DNA from: Candidatus Flexicrinis affinis
GTDB lineage: Bacteria > Chloroflexota > Anaerolineae > Aggregatilineales > Phototrophicaceae
NCBI GenBank assembly: GCA_016716525.1
Contig: JADJWE010000009.1
Location: forward strand, 310,001-374,000
Direction: 5' to 3'
DNA length: 64,000 bases
Part shown: positions 8,327 to 18,852 of the stretch, piece by piece
Numbering within the stretch: the first letter of the stretch is position 1
Layout of the letters: each line of letters begins with the position of its first letter
Program-made: the position numbers and the translations under genes
Notes under the pieces: generated by a model
The model's database searches: none
Told to the model about the DNA's origin: nothing
Seen by the model: only the letters and a program-made list of their open reading frames with translations

Positions 8327-9392
8327 GGCGTTCTTTCCTCATCACCATCATGTCGTAAAACGCTTCGAGTCGGGTTTTGATGCCGGTCTCGGAGGTCAGG
8401 GAGTCGAAGCTGAAGTACACGATCGGAAAGTGGAAGTCCTCGGAGATGCGGTACAAGGCCGGCATCGCGCTGATCTCCGGCATGCATCCGAACGGCTTGA
8501 CGTGGATCAGTCCGTCAAAACCTTGTTTGGCGTATCTGAGCGCCGAGGCGACGTTTTCGGTGCCTTCGCCACCCAGCCGCCCCGTGACATAGGGACGGGT
8601 GGTTCTGAGCGTGCGCGCGACCTGCCAGTCGTAAAACGTGATATCGCGAATGGTGTGCGCGACCGTAAGCGGGCGATGAACCTCCACCCCGAACTTCGCC
8701 AGATGCTTCTCGATGAAGAAGTTGGAGAATGGCTCAAGCACGACGTAGAACTCGCCGACGAAGCCGACTCGCAGCGGATGCTCCGGCTAATCGACCTCGA
8801 TCTGGCGCACGTCTTCAAGGTACTCGCGGCGGACCCGCCAGATGTCGCGTAGCGCAGATGCCTGATCGAGCTCGGCGAGGAAGCGTTTTTGCAGCCGTTC
8901 GAACGAGCCGGCCTTGACCTCGAATCCGATGTTCTTACGCATGACGTCTTCGAAGTCGTCGATTGCGCGGGCCTTTTCGAAAGCGCGGTAGAGCGCCTGC
9001 ACAATGGCGAACAGCGATAGGTTGGGGTAGTAGCGCCTGATGAAGCCGAAGATCTCCGGAATGGTGTTGCGGCCGCCGATCGTCAGGTAGTCGACCTCAT
9101 AGCCGAGGCTCGTGAGGATGGCCCGCTGCAGCTCGGCGTAACAACCAAGCCGGCACCCGCCGCCCACTTGAATGACAGCGTTCGCGCCGCGCTCGATGGC
9201 CTCGATGAAGTTGCCCAGCACGTACTTGAACGGCACGCAGATTGCCTCGGGGCTGTACTTGGTGCCCAGCTCGAGCGTACGTTTCGTCAGCGGCGGCGGC
9301 AGGACGACCTCCGCCCCGATTCCTTCGGCGAGGGCCTTTTCGGCAATGTGGTACGAACCCATCAACGGGAAGCTGACACGGCGCACGGTCAT
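8319..9392 (-). pseudogene. Activase-related protein (COG3581-like) interrupted by in-frame TAG
   Basis: The N-terminal part (9392-8790) carries VSFPLMGSYHIAEKAL, VVLPPPLTKRTLELGTKYSP and the Cys-Gly segment GGGCRLGCYAELQ. The C-terminal part (from about 8785) carries RVGFVGEFYVVLEPFSNFF and the Cys motif HVKPFGCMPE. In relatives these are one ~360-residue protein. Here a TAG at 8789-8787 separates them without any frame change, and no other stop lies between. It overlaps COG3580 upstream by 4 bases (ATGA) and the activase downstream by 8. It may be a nonsense-mutated gene, a readthrough case, an independent restart (a GGAG lies just after the stop), or a base error. Confidence 0.8.
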
Positions 9393-10336
9393 CGCGACGC
9401 CTCCTTTTTGATGCGCAGGATGTCGACGAAGCTCTCAAGCCGCGTCTTCAGCCCGGCGTCGCCCTGCAGCTCGTCCAGCGTGAGCACGCAGCTCGGCTTG
9501 TCCTTCAGCACGTACTGACACAACGTGAAGATCAACGAGTCCGGCCCACACGGGAACGTGGTGAGGAAGATGATGCCGTCGACGGAATCTTTGTATATCG
9601 CCAGACCGCCAAGAAGCTCCTTGCTGTACGTCCAGTAGCAGTCGGCCGAGATTTCGCGCGAGCGCGTGCGCGCCGCATCCGAATCGGCGATGTCGGCGTA
9701 AACGACACCGACGCCGAGGTTGCGGAGGATCGCGCTGACCTGCTGGCCCATCAGTGCGTCATGCGTGACGTACGAGTGCGCGACGACAAGCACGCGGCAG
9801 TCATGTTCGGCTTCAACCTGCTTCTGCTGCTTCAGCAGTTCCGCTTGGTTGTGTTTAGCGAGTGCGGCGCGTGCGGCAAACACTGCGCGCAGCACGGCGA
9901 TGATGTTTGGATTGAGCCGCAGCCCGATGCGCACCATGCCCCAGAACTCCGTCCGACGCTTCTCGTTGTCGACGTCATATTCCAGCAGGCGTACGCCGCG
10001 AAACACGTTACGGACAAGGTCGCCCAGCGCAAACAGTTTGACGCACATCCGCTCACTGGCGTGCAGGGTCAGTATGTGCGGAATAAAGATGTAGTCGGCC
10101 TTTTCGATCAGACTGTGGACATGGCCGAGGAAGACCTTGACGGGGAGGCACGTCTCATCAATCGCAAGCTGGAGTCCTTGGGTCAGGATGGCGCGGTTGG
10201 TCGCGGGGCTGACAAGCACTTTGCAGCCGAGCGATTCGAAGAACGTTTTCCAGAGTGGGGCGTACTTGTGATACAGCAGAGCACGCGGAAGGCCCACCAC
10301 CGGGGCGGCGGTGGCTTGCGAAAGCACGGCGGCCAT
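9389..10336 (-). CDS. Activase-related CoA-enzyme protein (COG3580/DUF2229-like)
   Basis: A 315-residue protein opening with the DUF2229-type segment VGLPRALLYHKYAPLWKTFF and SLGCKVLVSPATN, followed by conserved cysteines (DETCLPVKVFLGH, FPCGPDS, SCVLTLDE). In many bacteria COG3580, COG3581 and COG1924 are fused in one very large protein; here they are three genes in that order. The start at 10336 is chosen for a GAGGTG site and because homology begins there; an in-frame start 51 bases upstream adds an unlikely tail. The stop overlaps the next start (ATGA). Probably an iron-sulphur protein of a dehydratase-like redox complex; the substrate is unknown. Confidence 0.8.
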   Translation of the reverse strand: MAAVLSQATAAPVVGLPRALLYHKYAPLWKTFFESLGCKVLVSPATNRAILTQGLQLAIDETCLPVKVFLGHVHSLIEKADYIFIPHILTLHASERMCVKLFALGDLVRNVFRGVRLLEYDVDNEKRRTEFWGMVRIGLRLNPNIIAVLRAVFAARAALAKHNQAELLKQQKQVEAEHDCRVLVVAHSYVTHDALMGQQVSAILRNLGVGVVYADIADSDAARTRSREISADCYWTYSKELLGGLAIYKDSVDGIIFLTTFPCGPDSLIFTLCQYVLKDKPSCVLTLDELQGDAGLKTRLESFVDILRIKKEASR

Positions 10337-10786
10337 AGAGCACCACACCTCGCAGTCTGTGTGTTGGGGGAGGCCGCTGCACTTCAATGCGATTCGCGAC
10401 CTGAATCGAGCGTATTTCCATCACCACTAAATGTCAAGAGAGCCACGCAATATGAGCGCGGAAACACGGTAAGGCTATTAATGATATGACCGGAAATTGA
10501 GGAACTTCACCGACTGACTGCGTAACGAGCGGGCAGGTCGTGGGTTATTACGGACTTGTGGTGAAATGCATGTCATGGCCGCGCCTTCACGACCAGACCG
10601 TGGTCGACACGGCTTTGGCACCCGCTGAGGTGCTTGGCTCGGACGACTCAAGATTTGCAGCAAATTAGGCCGGTATGGGGTAGGGCCGAACACCCGTTGG
10701 AGAATCGGATGGATTGCGTCAGAAAATGAGGTGCGATTTTGCTCATACAAAACAAACGTTGATGCAAAAATGACATGCATCCATTG

Positions 10787-10792
10787 TATAAT
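10787..10792 (+). promoter_or_regulatory. Consensus -10 box (TATAAT)
   Basis: TATAAT sits in the AT-rich stretch CCATTGTATAATGTGC. No good -35 is at 16-18 bases. It would start a transcript near 10800 with a leader of about 160 bases before the first small-protein gene. Confidence 0.45.
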
Positions 10793-10859
10793 GTGCATAT
10801 AACACATCGGTGCCGATCGAAAGCGAGGGTGTCCGTGTGTGCTGTGACTGTGAGTGTAG

Positions 10860-10898
10860 GCGCCAGAGTGACTCAGACCATCGAGGATGCACTGGCGC
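10860..10898 (+). promoter_or_regulatory. Leader hairpin before the small-protein cluster
   Basis: GCGCCAG (10860-10866) pairs with CTGGCGC (10892-10898), extended by GTG/CAC across a one-base bulge, enclosing about 20 bases. It ends 60 bases before the first start codon, so it lies in the predicted leader. There is no T-tract. A role in mRNA stability or regulation is inferred. Confidence 0.35.
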
Positions 10899-10958
10899 TT
10901 AACTATGCGCCGCGCACATGGGTCTGCCTAGCACAATCGGCAGGTTGAGGAGGAAGAA

Positions 10959-11171
10959 ATGAGCTTCGAAGATTTCAACGCCCTGATGCACGTCAACGAG
11001 AGCAACGCACTACGCTTCGTTGAAAAGGAACGCCTTGTTCAGGAGGCACTTGCCGCCCACCCGCATGGGCTGCGGCACGATCTCGGGCAGGCGTTGGTGC
11101 GCCTCGGGCATTGGATCGAAGGTCGCCGGATCGATACAGAGTCGGTCGACGACAAGGCGCGTTACAACTAG
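10959..11171 (+). CDS. Small protein 1 of the LGxxLVRxGxWIEGR family
   Basis: A 70-residue protein after a strong GAGGAGGAAG site. The N-half is a charged helix (NALRFVEKERLVQEALAAHP); the C-half contains LGQALVRLGHWIEGRR, which recurs with variation in the next two genes. The motif would form a short amphipathic helix with a Trp/Leu/Val face and a basic end. No Cys, signal peptide or long membrane span is present. I do not recognise a named family; similar short helices occur in other Chloroflexota as far as I recall. Function unknown. Confidence 0.75.
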   Translation: MSFEDFNALMHVNESNALRFVEKERLVQEALAAHPHGLRHDLGQALVRLGHWIEGRRIDTESVDDKARYN

Positions 11172-11224
11172 GTCTCCGGTTCCGGGGCTGGCGGGTTGAC
11201 GCCCGTCAGCCTTGGGGCCGCACG

Positions 11225-11467
11225 ATGACCACCGCAATCGATCGGAGTCGCTTGACAGCGATGGTTGCCGGGAAATTCATCCCCTTCAGCAATGGGCAGT
11301 CGCGCAGCTGCCATTGCATACTCACGGCGCCGGATCGCGAACCGACGCGATCCAGCGATCAGGCTGCGCGGGCCGATGATCGGGCCGTCGCTCCGCCACC
11401 GGCGCCCCGCCGGCAGCGCGAAAGGTTGACACCATGCGCTACGAATCAGTCACCTACGACTTGTTGA
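11225..11467 (+). CDS. Questionable 80-residue small ORF
   Basis: An ATG-started frame encodes MVAGKFIPFSNGQ and a His/Cys segment SCHCILTAPD, followed by an Arg/Pro-rich tail that overlaps the start of small protein 2 by 34 bases in another frame. There is no clear ribosome site. It fills the 262-base gap between two better-supported small genes but lacks the shared family motif. It may be chance. Confidence 0.25.
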   Translation: MTTAIDRSRLTAMVAGKFIPFSNGQSRSCHCILTAPDREPTRSSDQAARADDRAVAPPPAPRRQRERLTPCATNQSPTTC

Positions 11468-11736
11468 AGACGCGTCAGCACGACTTTATGCGTGCTGCAG
11501 AGAAGCACGAGGCTGTGAAGCTGGCGCGCCGCGCGCCCGGCTATCACGGCGTATGCTGTGACATCGGACGTGCGCTTGTGCGGCTTGCCGACCGGCTGGA
11601 AGGCCGCCGGAGGATCAACGGCCTGCGCCTCTGGTTCGGTGAGACCATGTTCCGGATCGGCGCGTGGCTGGAAGGCCCGCAGGCCGAGTACGACGACGTC
11701 GTGCTGAATCACGATAGCCGTGTGGCCGCGCATTAG
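11434..11736 (+). CDS. Small protein 2 of the LGxxLVRxGxWIEGR family
   Basis: A 100-residue protein starting 8 bases after an AAAGG site. Like its neighbours it opens with a charged helix (DFMRAAEKHEAVKLARRAP) and then IGRALVRLADRLEGRR. It carries a second, partial copy of the motif, MFRIGAWLEGP, giving an internal duplication. Two adjacent cysteines (GVCCDIG) are unique to this member. It belongs to a same-strand run of three paralogues, spaced 262 and 110 bases apart, so each may have its own expression signals. Function unknown. Confidence 0.75.
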   Translation: MRYESVTYDLLKTRQHDFMRAAEKHEAVKLARRAPGYHGVCCDIGRALVRLADRLEGRRRINGLRLWFGETMFRIGAWLEGPQAEYDDVVLNHDSRVAAH

Positions 11737-11846
11737 CCGCACGCACCATTCTTGCGATACCGGTACGCTGCCTGCGCGACGCCCCAGCGGCGTTGCATCG
11801 GCGACGCGAGTTATCGGCGATGCCTCGAGAGAGAAGGAGGCACACC

Positions 11847-12071
11847 ATGTTAGTCAGACATGACCCGGCCGAGGTGAAAGCCTTCCAAACGCTAAAGGTG
11901 CGGCGCGCCGACAAGGAGCGCGTCGTCCTGCAGACGCTGTGCGATCCACAGCGCCCGCGCGCATTGTGCGTGCTAGGCCATTTGATCGTACGCATCGGAC
12001 GGTGGATTGAGGGCCGGAAACCCGAACCCATCGACATTAGTGTTGGCCGGCGGTTTGGCCCGGTGCACTAA
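11847..12071 (+). CDS. Small protein 3 of the LGxxLVRxGxWIEGR family
   Basis: A 74-residue protein whose ATG at 11847 follows a strong AAGGAGG site; an upstream in-frame ATG has no such site. The layout matches its neighbours: charged helix (EVKAFQTLKVRRADKERVVL) and then LGHLIVRIGRWIEGRK. A strong hairpin follows 11 bases after the stop, so this closes the cluster. Function unknown. Confidence 0.75.
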   Translation: MLVRHDPAEVKAFQTLKVRRADKERVVLQTLCDPQRPRALCVLGHLIVRIGRWIEGRKPEPIDISVGRRFGPVH

Positions 12072-12082
12072 CGTCGAACCCT

Positions 12083-12112
12083 CGCGCCGGATCGGACACC
12101 CGATCCGGCGCG
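12083..12112 (+). terminator. Strong hairpin after small protein 3
   Basis: Perfect 13-bp stem CGCGCCGGATCGG / CCGATCCGGCGCG with loop ACAC, 11 bases after the stop and followed by GGGGCGTTT. The T-run is short, but stem and position make it a likely terminator for the small-protein cluster. Confidence 0.65.
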
Positions 12113-12257
12113 GGGGCGTTTGGCCCGACTATGTCTCGCAGATAGACACTCGACATTGAGAGCTCGCCCTGATTGACGCGAATCGGGTGTACGATTGATG
12201 TAAGCGCCGCATCACGCCAAAGCGCTGCGTGGCTATGGGCATTGAACGCCGTGATAT

Positions 12258-12302
12258 ACGCCAGTCGGTTTCTCACCCCCGTGAGATAGCGCTGGCGTTT
12301 TT
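12258..12302 (+). terminator. Rho-independent terminator with T5 tract
   Basis: Outer stem ACGCCAG/CTGGCGT and inner stem TCTCAC-CCCC-GTGAGA are followed directly by TTTTT. This is the best classical terminator in this part of the window, but it lies about 190 bases past the last small gene and after an earlier hairpin, so it may end a separate short transcript from 12113-12300. The rest of the 12072-12384 gap shows nothing convincing. Confidence 0.7.
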
Positions 12303-12384
12303 GATTCTCCGGAGCTTCACACCGCGCAGCGCGAGCAGCGAACAGCGGTTAGCTCCAGCGTGACATGCGTAGAAGGAGTTCACG

Positions 12385-13596
12385 ATGTCTAGGGTTGTGT
12401 TCGTGCGTCTAGTTGGTTTCATGATCATCGTCGCGCAGTTAGCGGTGACCCCGCTGGCCGCGCAAGATGCGACAACCTATGCCGAGCGCGGTCCATATAC
12501 GGTCGGCGCGATGGAGTTTTTGATGAACGCCGACTCCGAGCGCCCGGTTCCGGTCACGGTCTGGTATCCGGCGCTTAGCCCCGACGGATTGCCAGAAGAA
12601 ATCATGTATGACACGGGGCTAAGGGCCATCCTCCCAGACATGCCGGACGGGATGGTCTTCTTCCCGGGCAGTGCTATCGCAAATGCGGCTCCCGACGCAG
12701 GCAACGGCCCCTATCCCCTCGTGATCTACTCGCACAGCAACATCACGAGCCGGTTCTTCACGGCATATCTTCAAGAGCAGTTGGCATCGTACGGCTTCGT
12801 CGTGATGGCAGCCGAGCACATCGGGTCGGCATTTATCGACGGGATTGTGAACCCGCCCGAGGCGATCGAACCGTACGCTCTGGCTGTCGCGTATCGCGTG
12901 CAAGATGTCGCCGGTGAGCTTGATCTTGCCGCGCAGCTGGCCGCGCCGGGCGAGGCATTCGAGGGGATGATCGACATGGAGAACGTCGCGATTGCCGGCT
13001 GGTCGTTGGGCGGCAATACCGCATTGCTGCTTGCCGGTGCCCGGTTTGATGTCGCGGCAATGACGGAGTGGTGTCAAGAGCCCGGCCGGGACGAGCCGTG
13101 TCGACTGTTGGACTACACGGCGCAGATCGCTGGTATTCTCGGTTTCGATCCGGACGCTGAAGGTCTTTGGCCGTCCTTCGCCGATTCGCGCATTGACGCC
13201 GTGATCGATATGGCGCCGGGCTGGTCGATGGCCTTTGGCGTCGATGGATACGCGGCCGTGACTGTCCCTTCGATGACGCTCATGGGTACCGCCGACGATC
13301 CGTTCGGGACAGTGATCAACGCTTATCGCGAAGTCTCGTCAACGGATAAGGCGCTCGTGGCGTTTGAAGGCGCGGGTCACACGATCTATGGAAATTGCCC
13401 GCAGTTCTGGATTGATGGTCAGTTCCCGTTCTGCTTTGACGCGGCATGGGATATGGCAGCAGCGCGTACATACGTGAAGCACTTCGCCACGGCCTTCCTG
13501 CTCGCGGAGCTGAAAGGCGATGAAGCCGCACGCGTGGCGCTCGCGCCGGATGCGGTGAGCTTCCCCGGCATCACGTATGAAGCGGTCGGATTCTAG
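12385..13596 (+). CDS. Secreted alpha/beta hydrolase (PAF-acetylhydrolase/dienelactone hydrolase-like)
   Basis: A 403-residue protein with a signal peptide (hydrophobic 4-26, cleavage near PLAAQD). The mature part has the platelet-activating-factor acetylhydrolase-like layout: VTVWYPA near the start, YPLVIYSHSN oxyanion strand, nucleophile elbow GWSLGGN, and the catalytic His in EGAGHTIYG; a candidate acid is in GTADDPFG. The start follows AGAAGGAG. It should act outside the membrane as an esterase or lipase-like hydrolase. Substrate unknown. The next gene, also a hydrolase, is a different subfamily and is separated by a hairpin. Confidence 0.85.
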   Translation: MSRVVFVRLVGFMIIVAQLAVTPLAAQDATTYAERGPYTVGAMEFLMNADSERPVPVTVWYPALSPDGLPEEIMYDTGLRAILPDMPDGMVFFPGSAIANAAPDAGNGPYPLVIYSHSNITSRFFTAYLQEQLASYGFVVMAAEHIGSAFIDGIVNPPEAIEPYALAVAYRVQDVAGELDLAAQLAAPGEAFEGMIDMENVAIAGWSLGGNTALLLAGARFDVAAMTEWCQEPGRDEPCRLLDYTAQIAGILGFDPDAEGLWPSFADSRIDAVIDMAPGWSMAFGVDGYAAVTVPSMTLMGTADDPFGTVINAYREVSSTDKALVAFEGAGHTIYGNCPQFWIDGQFPFCFDAAWDMAAARTYVKHFATAFLLAELKGDEAARVALAPDAVSFPGITYEAVGF

Positions 13597-13617
13597 GCAT
13601 ATCGGCCAATGTACAAG

Positions 13618-13645
13618 CCCCCGCTCGGTTGACGCCGGGCGGGGG
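13618..13645 (+). terminator. GC-rich hairpin between the two hydrolases
   Basis: CCCCCGC/GCGGGGG plus an inner 4-bp extension, 22 bases after the first hydrolase stop. No T-tract follows. It probably separates the two hydrolases transcriptionally. Confidence 0.5.
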
Positions 13646-13734
13646 ATAGCGCGCAGTCCGTGCGATATCACAAAGCCGATCACGCATAGGATTGATAGCA
13701 GGTACCAATTTCAGTTTGAGCGAGAGGTGCATTC

Positions 13735-14568
13735 ATGTCAGATCCCGCGATATTCATGTTGCGAGAGGGACGCCGTCTGGGCTATGCCGAGTACGGGACG
13801 CCGAATGGCCGTCCACTCCTATTCTTCCACGCGACCCCCGGCTCGCACGTCCAGCTTGCGAGCCTCGATACGCACGCCCGGCGCGTAGGCCTCCGCATCA
13901 TCGTGCCTGAGCGGCCCGGATACGGACGCTCCGATCCGCTCCCGGGCTATGCGCTCCTTGATGTCGCATGCGACGCCGTCGAACTGGCGGAGTCGTTGGG
14001 GATTGATCGGTTTGGCACTGCCGGCGTGTCGGGCGGGGGGCCCTATGCGCTGGCCGTCGCGGCGCAGTCGCCCGACCGCGTGACGTGTGTCGGGTTGATC
14101 AGTAGCATCGGCCCGACAACTGACGGCGAACCGTTCGATCGCGCCGCGCTTGAGACGAGCTACCGTCCGGTTGCCGAGCGCGCACGCAGGGATCCGGAAG
14201 GGCTGGTCGACGAACTGATCGCAGGTGCTGCAGAGCGGGATCGGCCGGCGCTTACACAGTCGCGCGACATGATTATCGCCTCGTTCTACGAGGCGTACCG
14301 GCAGGGCGTGATCGGCATCGTAGACGACATGGCGGCCCATCGGCGTCCGTGGGGATTCGATCTGCCGCAGATCGCCATGCCCGTCTATCTGTGGCACGGT
14401 GACGCCGATCCGCTTGTCCCCATTTCGGTGGCGTATCATCTGGCGGCTTTGCTGCCGGCCTGCGCGCCGATCTACCTCGAAGATCAGACGCATTTCCTGC
14501 CGGACGAGGTGTTCCTCCCCATCTTCACACGGTTGGCGGATGTGATGGTAGGCGCGACCGAGGCATGA
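13735..14568 (+). CDS. Cytoplasmic alpha/beta hydrolase
   Basis: A 277-residue alpha/beta hydrolase without signal peptide. Visible elements: LLFFHATPGSH (oxyanion region), VPERPGYGRSD, nucleophile elbow GVSGGGP, acid in WHGDADPLVP and catalytic His in DQTHFLP. It is the standard length for this superfamily and starts after GAGAGGTG. Substrate cannot be deduced; these enzymes span esterases, lactonases and C-C hydrolases. It is followed by a 14.6-kb palindrome of the dispersed family. Confidence 0.88.
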   Translation: MSDPAIFMLREGRRLGYAEYGTPNGRPLLFFHATPGSHVQLASLDTHARRVGLRIIVPERPGYGRSDPLPGYALLDVACDAVELAESLGIDRFGTAGVSGGGPYALAVAAQSPDRVTCVGLISSIGPTTDGEPFDRAALETSYRPVAERARRDPEGLVDELIAGAAERDRPALTQSRDMIIASFYEAYRQGVIGIVDDMAAHRRPWGFDLPQIAMPVYLWHGDADPLVPISVAYHLAALLPACAPIYLEDQTHFLPDEVFLPIFTRLADVMVGATEA

Positions 14569-14578
14569 GCAGCGCGGG

Positions 14579-14596
14579 GGCGACCGATCGGTCGCC
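14579..14596. repeat. Dispersed palindrome, GATC-core type
   Basis: Perfect 18-base palindrome GGCGACCGATCGGTCGCC, 10 bases after the hydrolase stop. This is one of at least ten intergenic copies in the window (see copies near 15.6, 18.5, 21.0, 23.4 and 42.2 kb). As RNA it would form a 7-9 bp hairpin. Confidence 0.85.
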
Positions 14597-14709
14597 TTTG
14601 CGGATTGGCGGGCGGTCAGGCGACAGGCACATCATGCTGGACGTGGCATTTGGGTGAAGGCATTATTGTGGCACGCTGCTGTGGAAGATGCTGTGCCCCG
14701 CGCTTGGCG

Positions 14710-15405
14710 TTAGGCGTGGTCCAGCGGGTAATCGACCAGCAACCAGTAATCATAGATGATGGGGTCGGCATGCCTCTTGCGCTCATCCTCGGCAATCCAC
14801 GCGTAGACCGTCTGCGCTTCCACTTCTCGTTGAATGAGTCCGAATTCACCGGGGACGATGCCAAACAGGCGGTGCATATCTTGATGGAGGTACGTGCACA
14901 ACCAAGAACAGTCAAAATTGTTATGGGAGAACCTGAGAAGTTCAAAACCGAGCGTGCGTCCTCCTTCGGCCATAGGCAATCGTTGCTCTACACGTTTTTC
15001 AATTCCTTCACTCTCTCCAGGCCAGCGCCAATTGGCGACTTCGAGCTCCAGCGGAAGCCCTGCTCCAACGATATGCAGGCCCTGTCGATCCTCGATAAAT
15101 CGATTGATGAAGCGATTCGCCGCCACCGGGGAGTAGAACATGCTCCAGATGTCCATATCCTCTCGATAATCTGTGCCACACCACGCAACGAACTCGTCGA
15201 TCTGGCTCGCGCGCACGCCAAAATCGAGGGCCGCCTGCCTGTTGCCTGTTATCCATCCCCAGCTGACGCTGAACTGTGGACAAATATGGCTTGACAAGCT
15301 GATGAGCCGGTCGGGTAGCAGTTCCTTGAGTTGTTCCCAGCCGGGATTACCCTCTCGGGTTATGAAGTAGCCGCCTGAGACAAAGCGTGTGAGTTCGATC
15401 TCCAT
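14710..15405 (-). CDS. Hypothetical protein, 231 residues
   Basis: An aromatic-rich soluble protein with no signal peptide (for example WSMFYSPVAANRFINRF, NFDCSWLCTYLHQDMHRLF, YDYWLLVDYPLDHA). No family is recognised. The ATG at 15405 is preceded by AAGGATTATC at usable spacing; the frame stays open 150 bases further upstream, so a longer form of 281 residues starting at 15555 is possible. It lies alone between repeat-bearing spacers and on the strand opposite to the hydrolases. Coding is supported mainly by length and a protein-like composition. Confidence 0.55.
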   Translation of the reverse strand: MEIELTRFVSGGYFITREGNPGWEQLKELLPDRLISLSSHICPQFSVSWGWITGNRQAALDFGVRASQIDEFVAWCGTDYREDMDIWSMFYSPVAANRFINRFIEDRQGLHIVGAGLPLELEVANWRWPGESEGIEKRVEQRLPMAEGGRTLGFELLRFSHNNFDCSWLCTYLHQDMHRLFGIVPGEFGLIQREVEAQTVYAWIAEDERKRHADPIIYDYWLLVDYPLDHA

Positions 15406-15560
15406 ATGCGGATAATCCTTGTGGTCGCGTGCGATCAGACTATGCCGCAACGTAAGACATCGAAGTTCTTTCCTGAGATCCACACCATCTGCTCTCGCAA
15501 AGAATTGCCCCGTTCCCGGCACGAACGTGCGTCCGGTGACTCTGGTTGGGCGCATATCTG

Positions 15561-15678
15561 GGCGACCGATCGGTCACCCCTGCGTAACGGTGAGCCGGTG
15601 GACGAAGGGCGACCGATCGGTCGCCCCTCCAACCCCTCTGTGTGCTCCGTGATCTCCGTGTGCTCTGTGCCCGCTTTT
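15561..15678 (-). repeat. Two dispersed palindromes plus CACAGAG-rich unit
   Basis: GGCGACCGATCGGTCACC (15561-15578, one mismatch) and a perfect GGCGACCGATCGGTCGCC (15608-15625) are followed by a CACAGAG-rich tract (15631-15678, minus-strand sense). The palindrome plus tract is homologous to the block at 18535-18605 in opposite orientation. It fills much of the 308-base gap between the hypothetical gene and clpB; no gene is seen there. Confidence 0.8.
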
Positions 15679-15713
15679 CCTCAGCACTCGGCACCCATTA
15701 CGCATCACTTCCG

Positions 15714-18305
<2,592 letters not shown>

Positions 18306-18852
18306 GTTCGGTTGTTCCTTCTGCCGCGCAGTGAAGTCCGCGCGGGCCTGACATTGACTCTGTCCTAAGCATACCGGACGAGTATCAACATTCGGTAGGA
18401 ATTTTGGGGAAGTGGTCAGATGTCAGTTATCAGTGGTCAGTGGGGGCAACCCGCCGGGTCGCCCGCCGCCTTGCCGTTTCGTAGGGGCGACCGATCGGTC
18501 GCCCACCTATCCGCCGCCGCTCTGTACCGACAAAGAGCGGGCACAGAGGACACAGAGATCGCAAAGCACACAGAGGGGTTTGTAGGGGCGACCCGCCGGG
18601 TCGCCCGCCCATCCACGCCTCGTGTTTTGGTAGGGACAAGGTCGCCTTGTCCCGAATGCTGTCGTGAGAGAAGGCAGAATCTGACAGGCGCGGCAGGCTG
18701 CAGGGTGACGGGTGTCATGTGACGGGTACGACGAATGTATGGATCGTTCGGCGCTCCGCCGTGAGAAGGTCGCGTCCTGCCGCCGACTTAACACACGGCG
18801 AACTCGAGGCGTGGTCTAATGGCGTCATGTCGTAAGTCTAACGAGGTGTTGC
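18306..18852. other. 547-base repeat-bearing spacer
   Basis: No gene is supported. It holds dispersed palindromes (annotated), a CACAGAG tract, and near its clpB end a run of short CAGT-rich words (GTCAGTTATCAGTGGTCAG, 18422-18440) of a type that recurs at 21.2, 23.6 and 42.0-42.1 kb. The clpB promoter must lie at the left end and that of the beta-helix gene at the right end; neither is obvious. Confidence 0.6.
18445..18605 (+). repeat. Three dispersed palindromes and CACAGAG unit
   Basis: Copies: GGCAACCCGCCGGGTCGCC (18445-18463), perfect GGCGACCGATCGGTCGCC (18486-18503) and GGCGACCCGCCGGGTCGCC (18587-18605). Between the last two is GCGGGCACAGAGGACACAGA and further CACAGAG words (18535-18580). 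The two core types, GATC and CCGCCGGG, share the GGCGACC/GGTCGCC arms. Confidence 0.85.

Larger units (their letters stand above)
10337..10958. other. 622-base intergenic region upstream of the small-protein cluster
   Basis: No convincing gene is seen on either strand; a 109-codon minus-strand frame (10478-10807) has no recognisable features. The region is AT-richer than its surroundings around 10720-10810 and contains the -10 box and leader hairpin annotated separately. It separates the leftward activase operon from the rightward small-protein cluster and so probably holds promoters for both. Confidence 0.6.

Noticed and set aside
10478..10807. 109-codon minus-strand frame in the spacer before the small-protein genes
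   Set aside because: No ribosome site, no recognisable features, basic random-like sequence, and it overlaps the -10 box region.
12173..12201. Promoter (TTGACG with TGATGT) before the possible small RNA
   Set aside because: The -10 matches the consensus at only two positions.
15405..15713. CRISPR-like array from repeated GGCGACCGATCGGTCGCC copies
   Set aside because: Copies are palindromes with irregular spacing and flanking tracts; no regular spacers and no cas genes.
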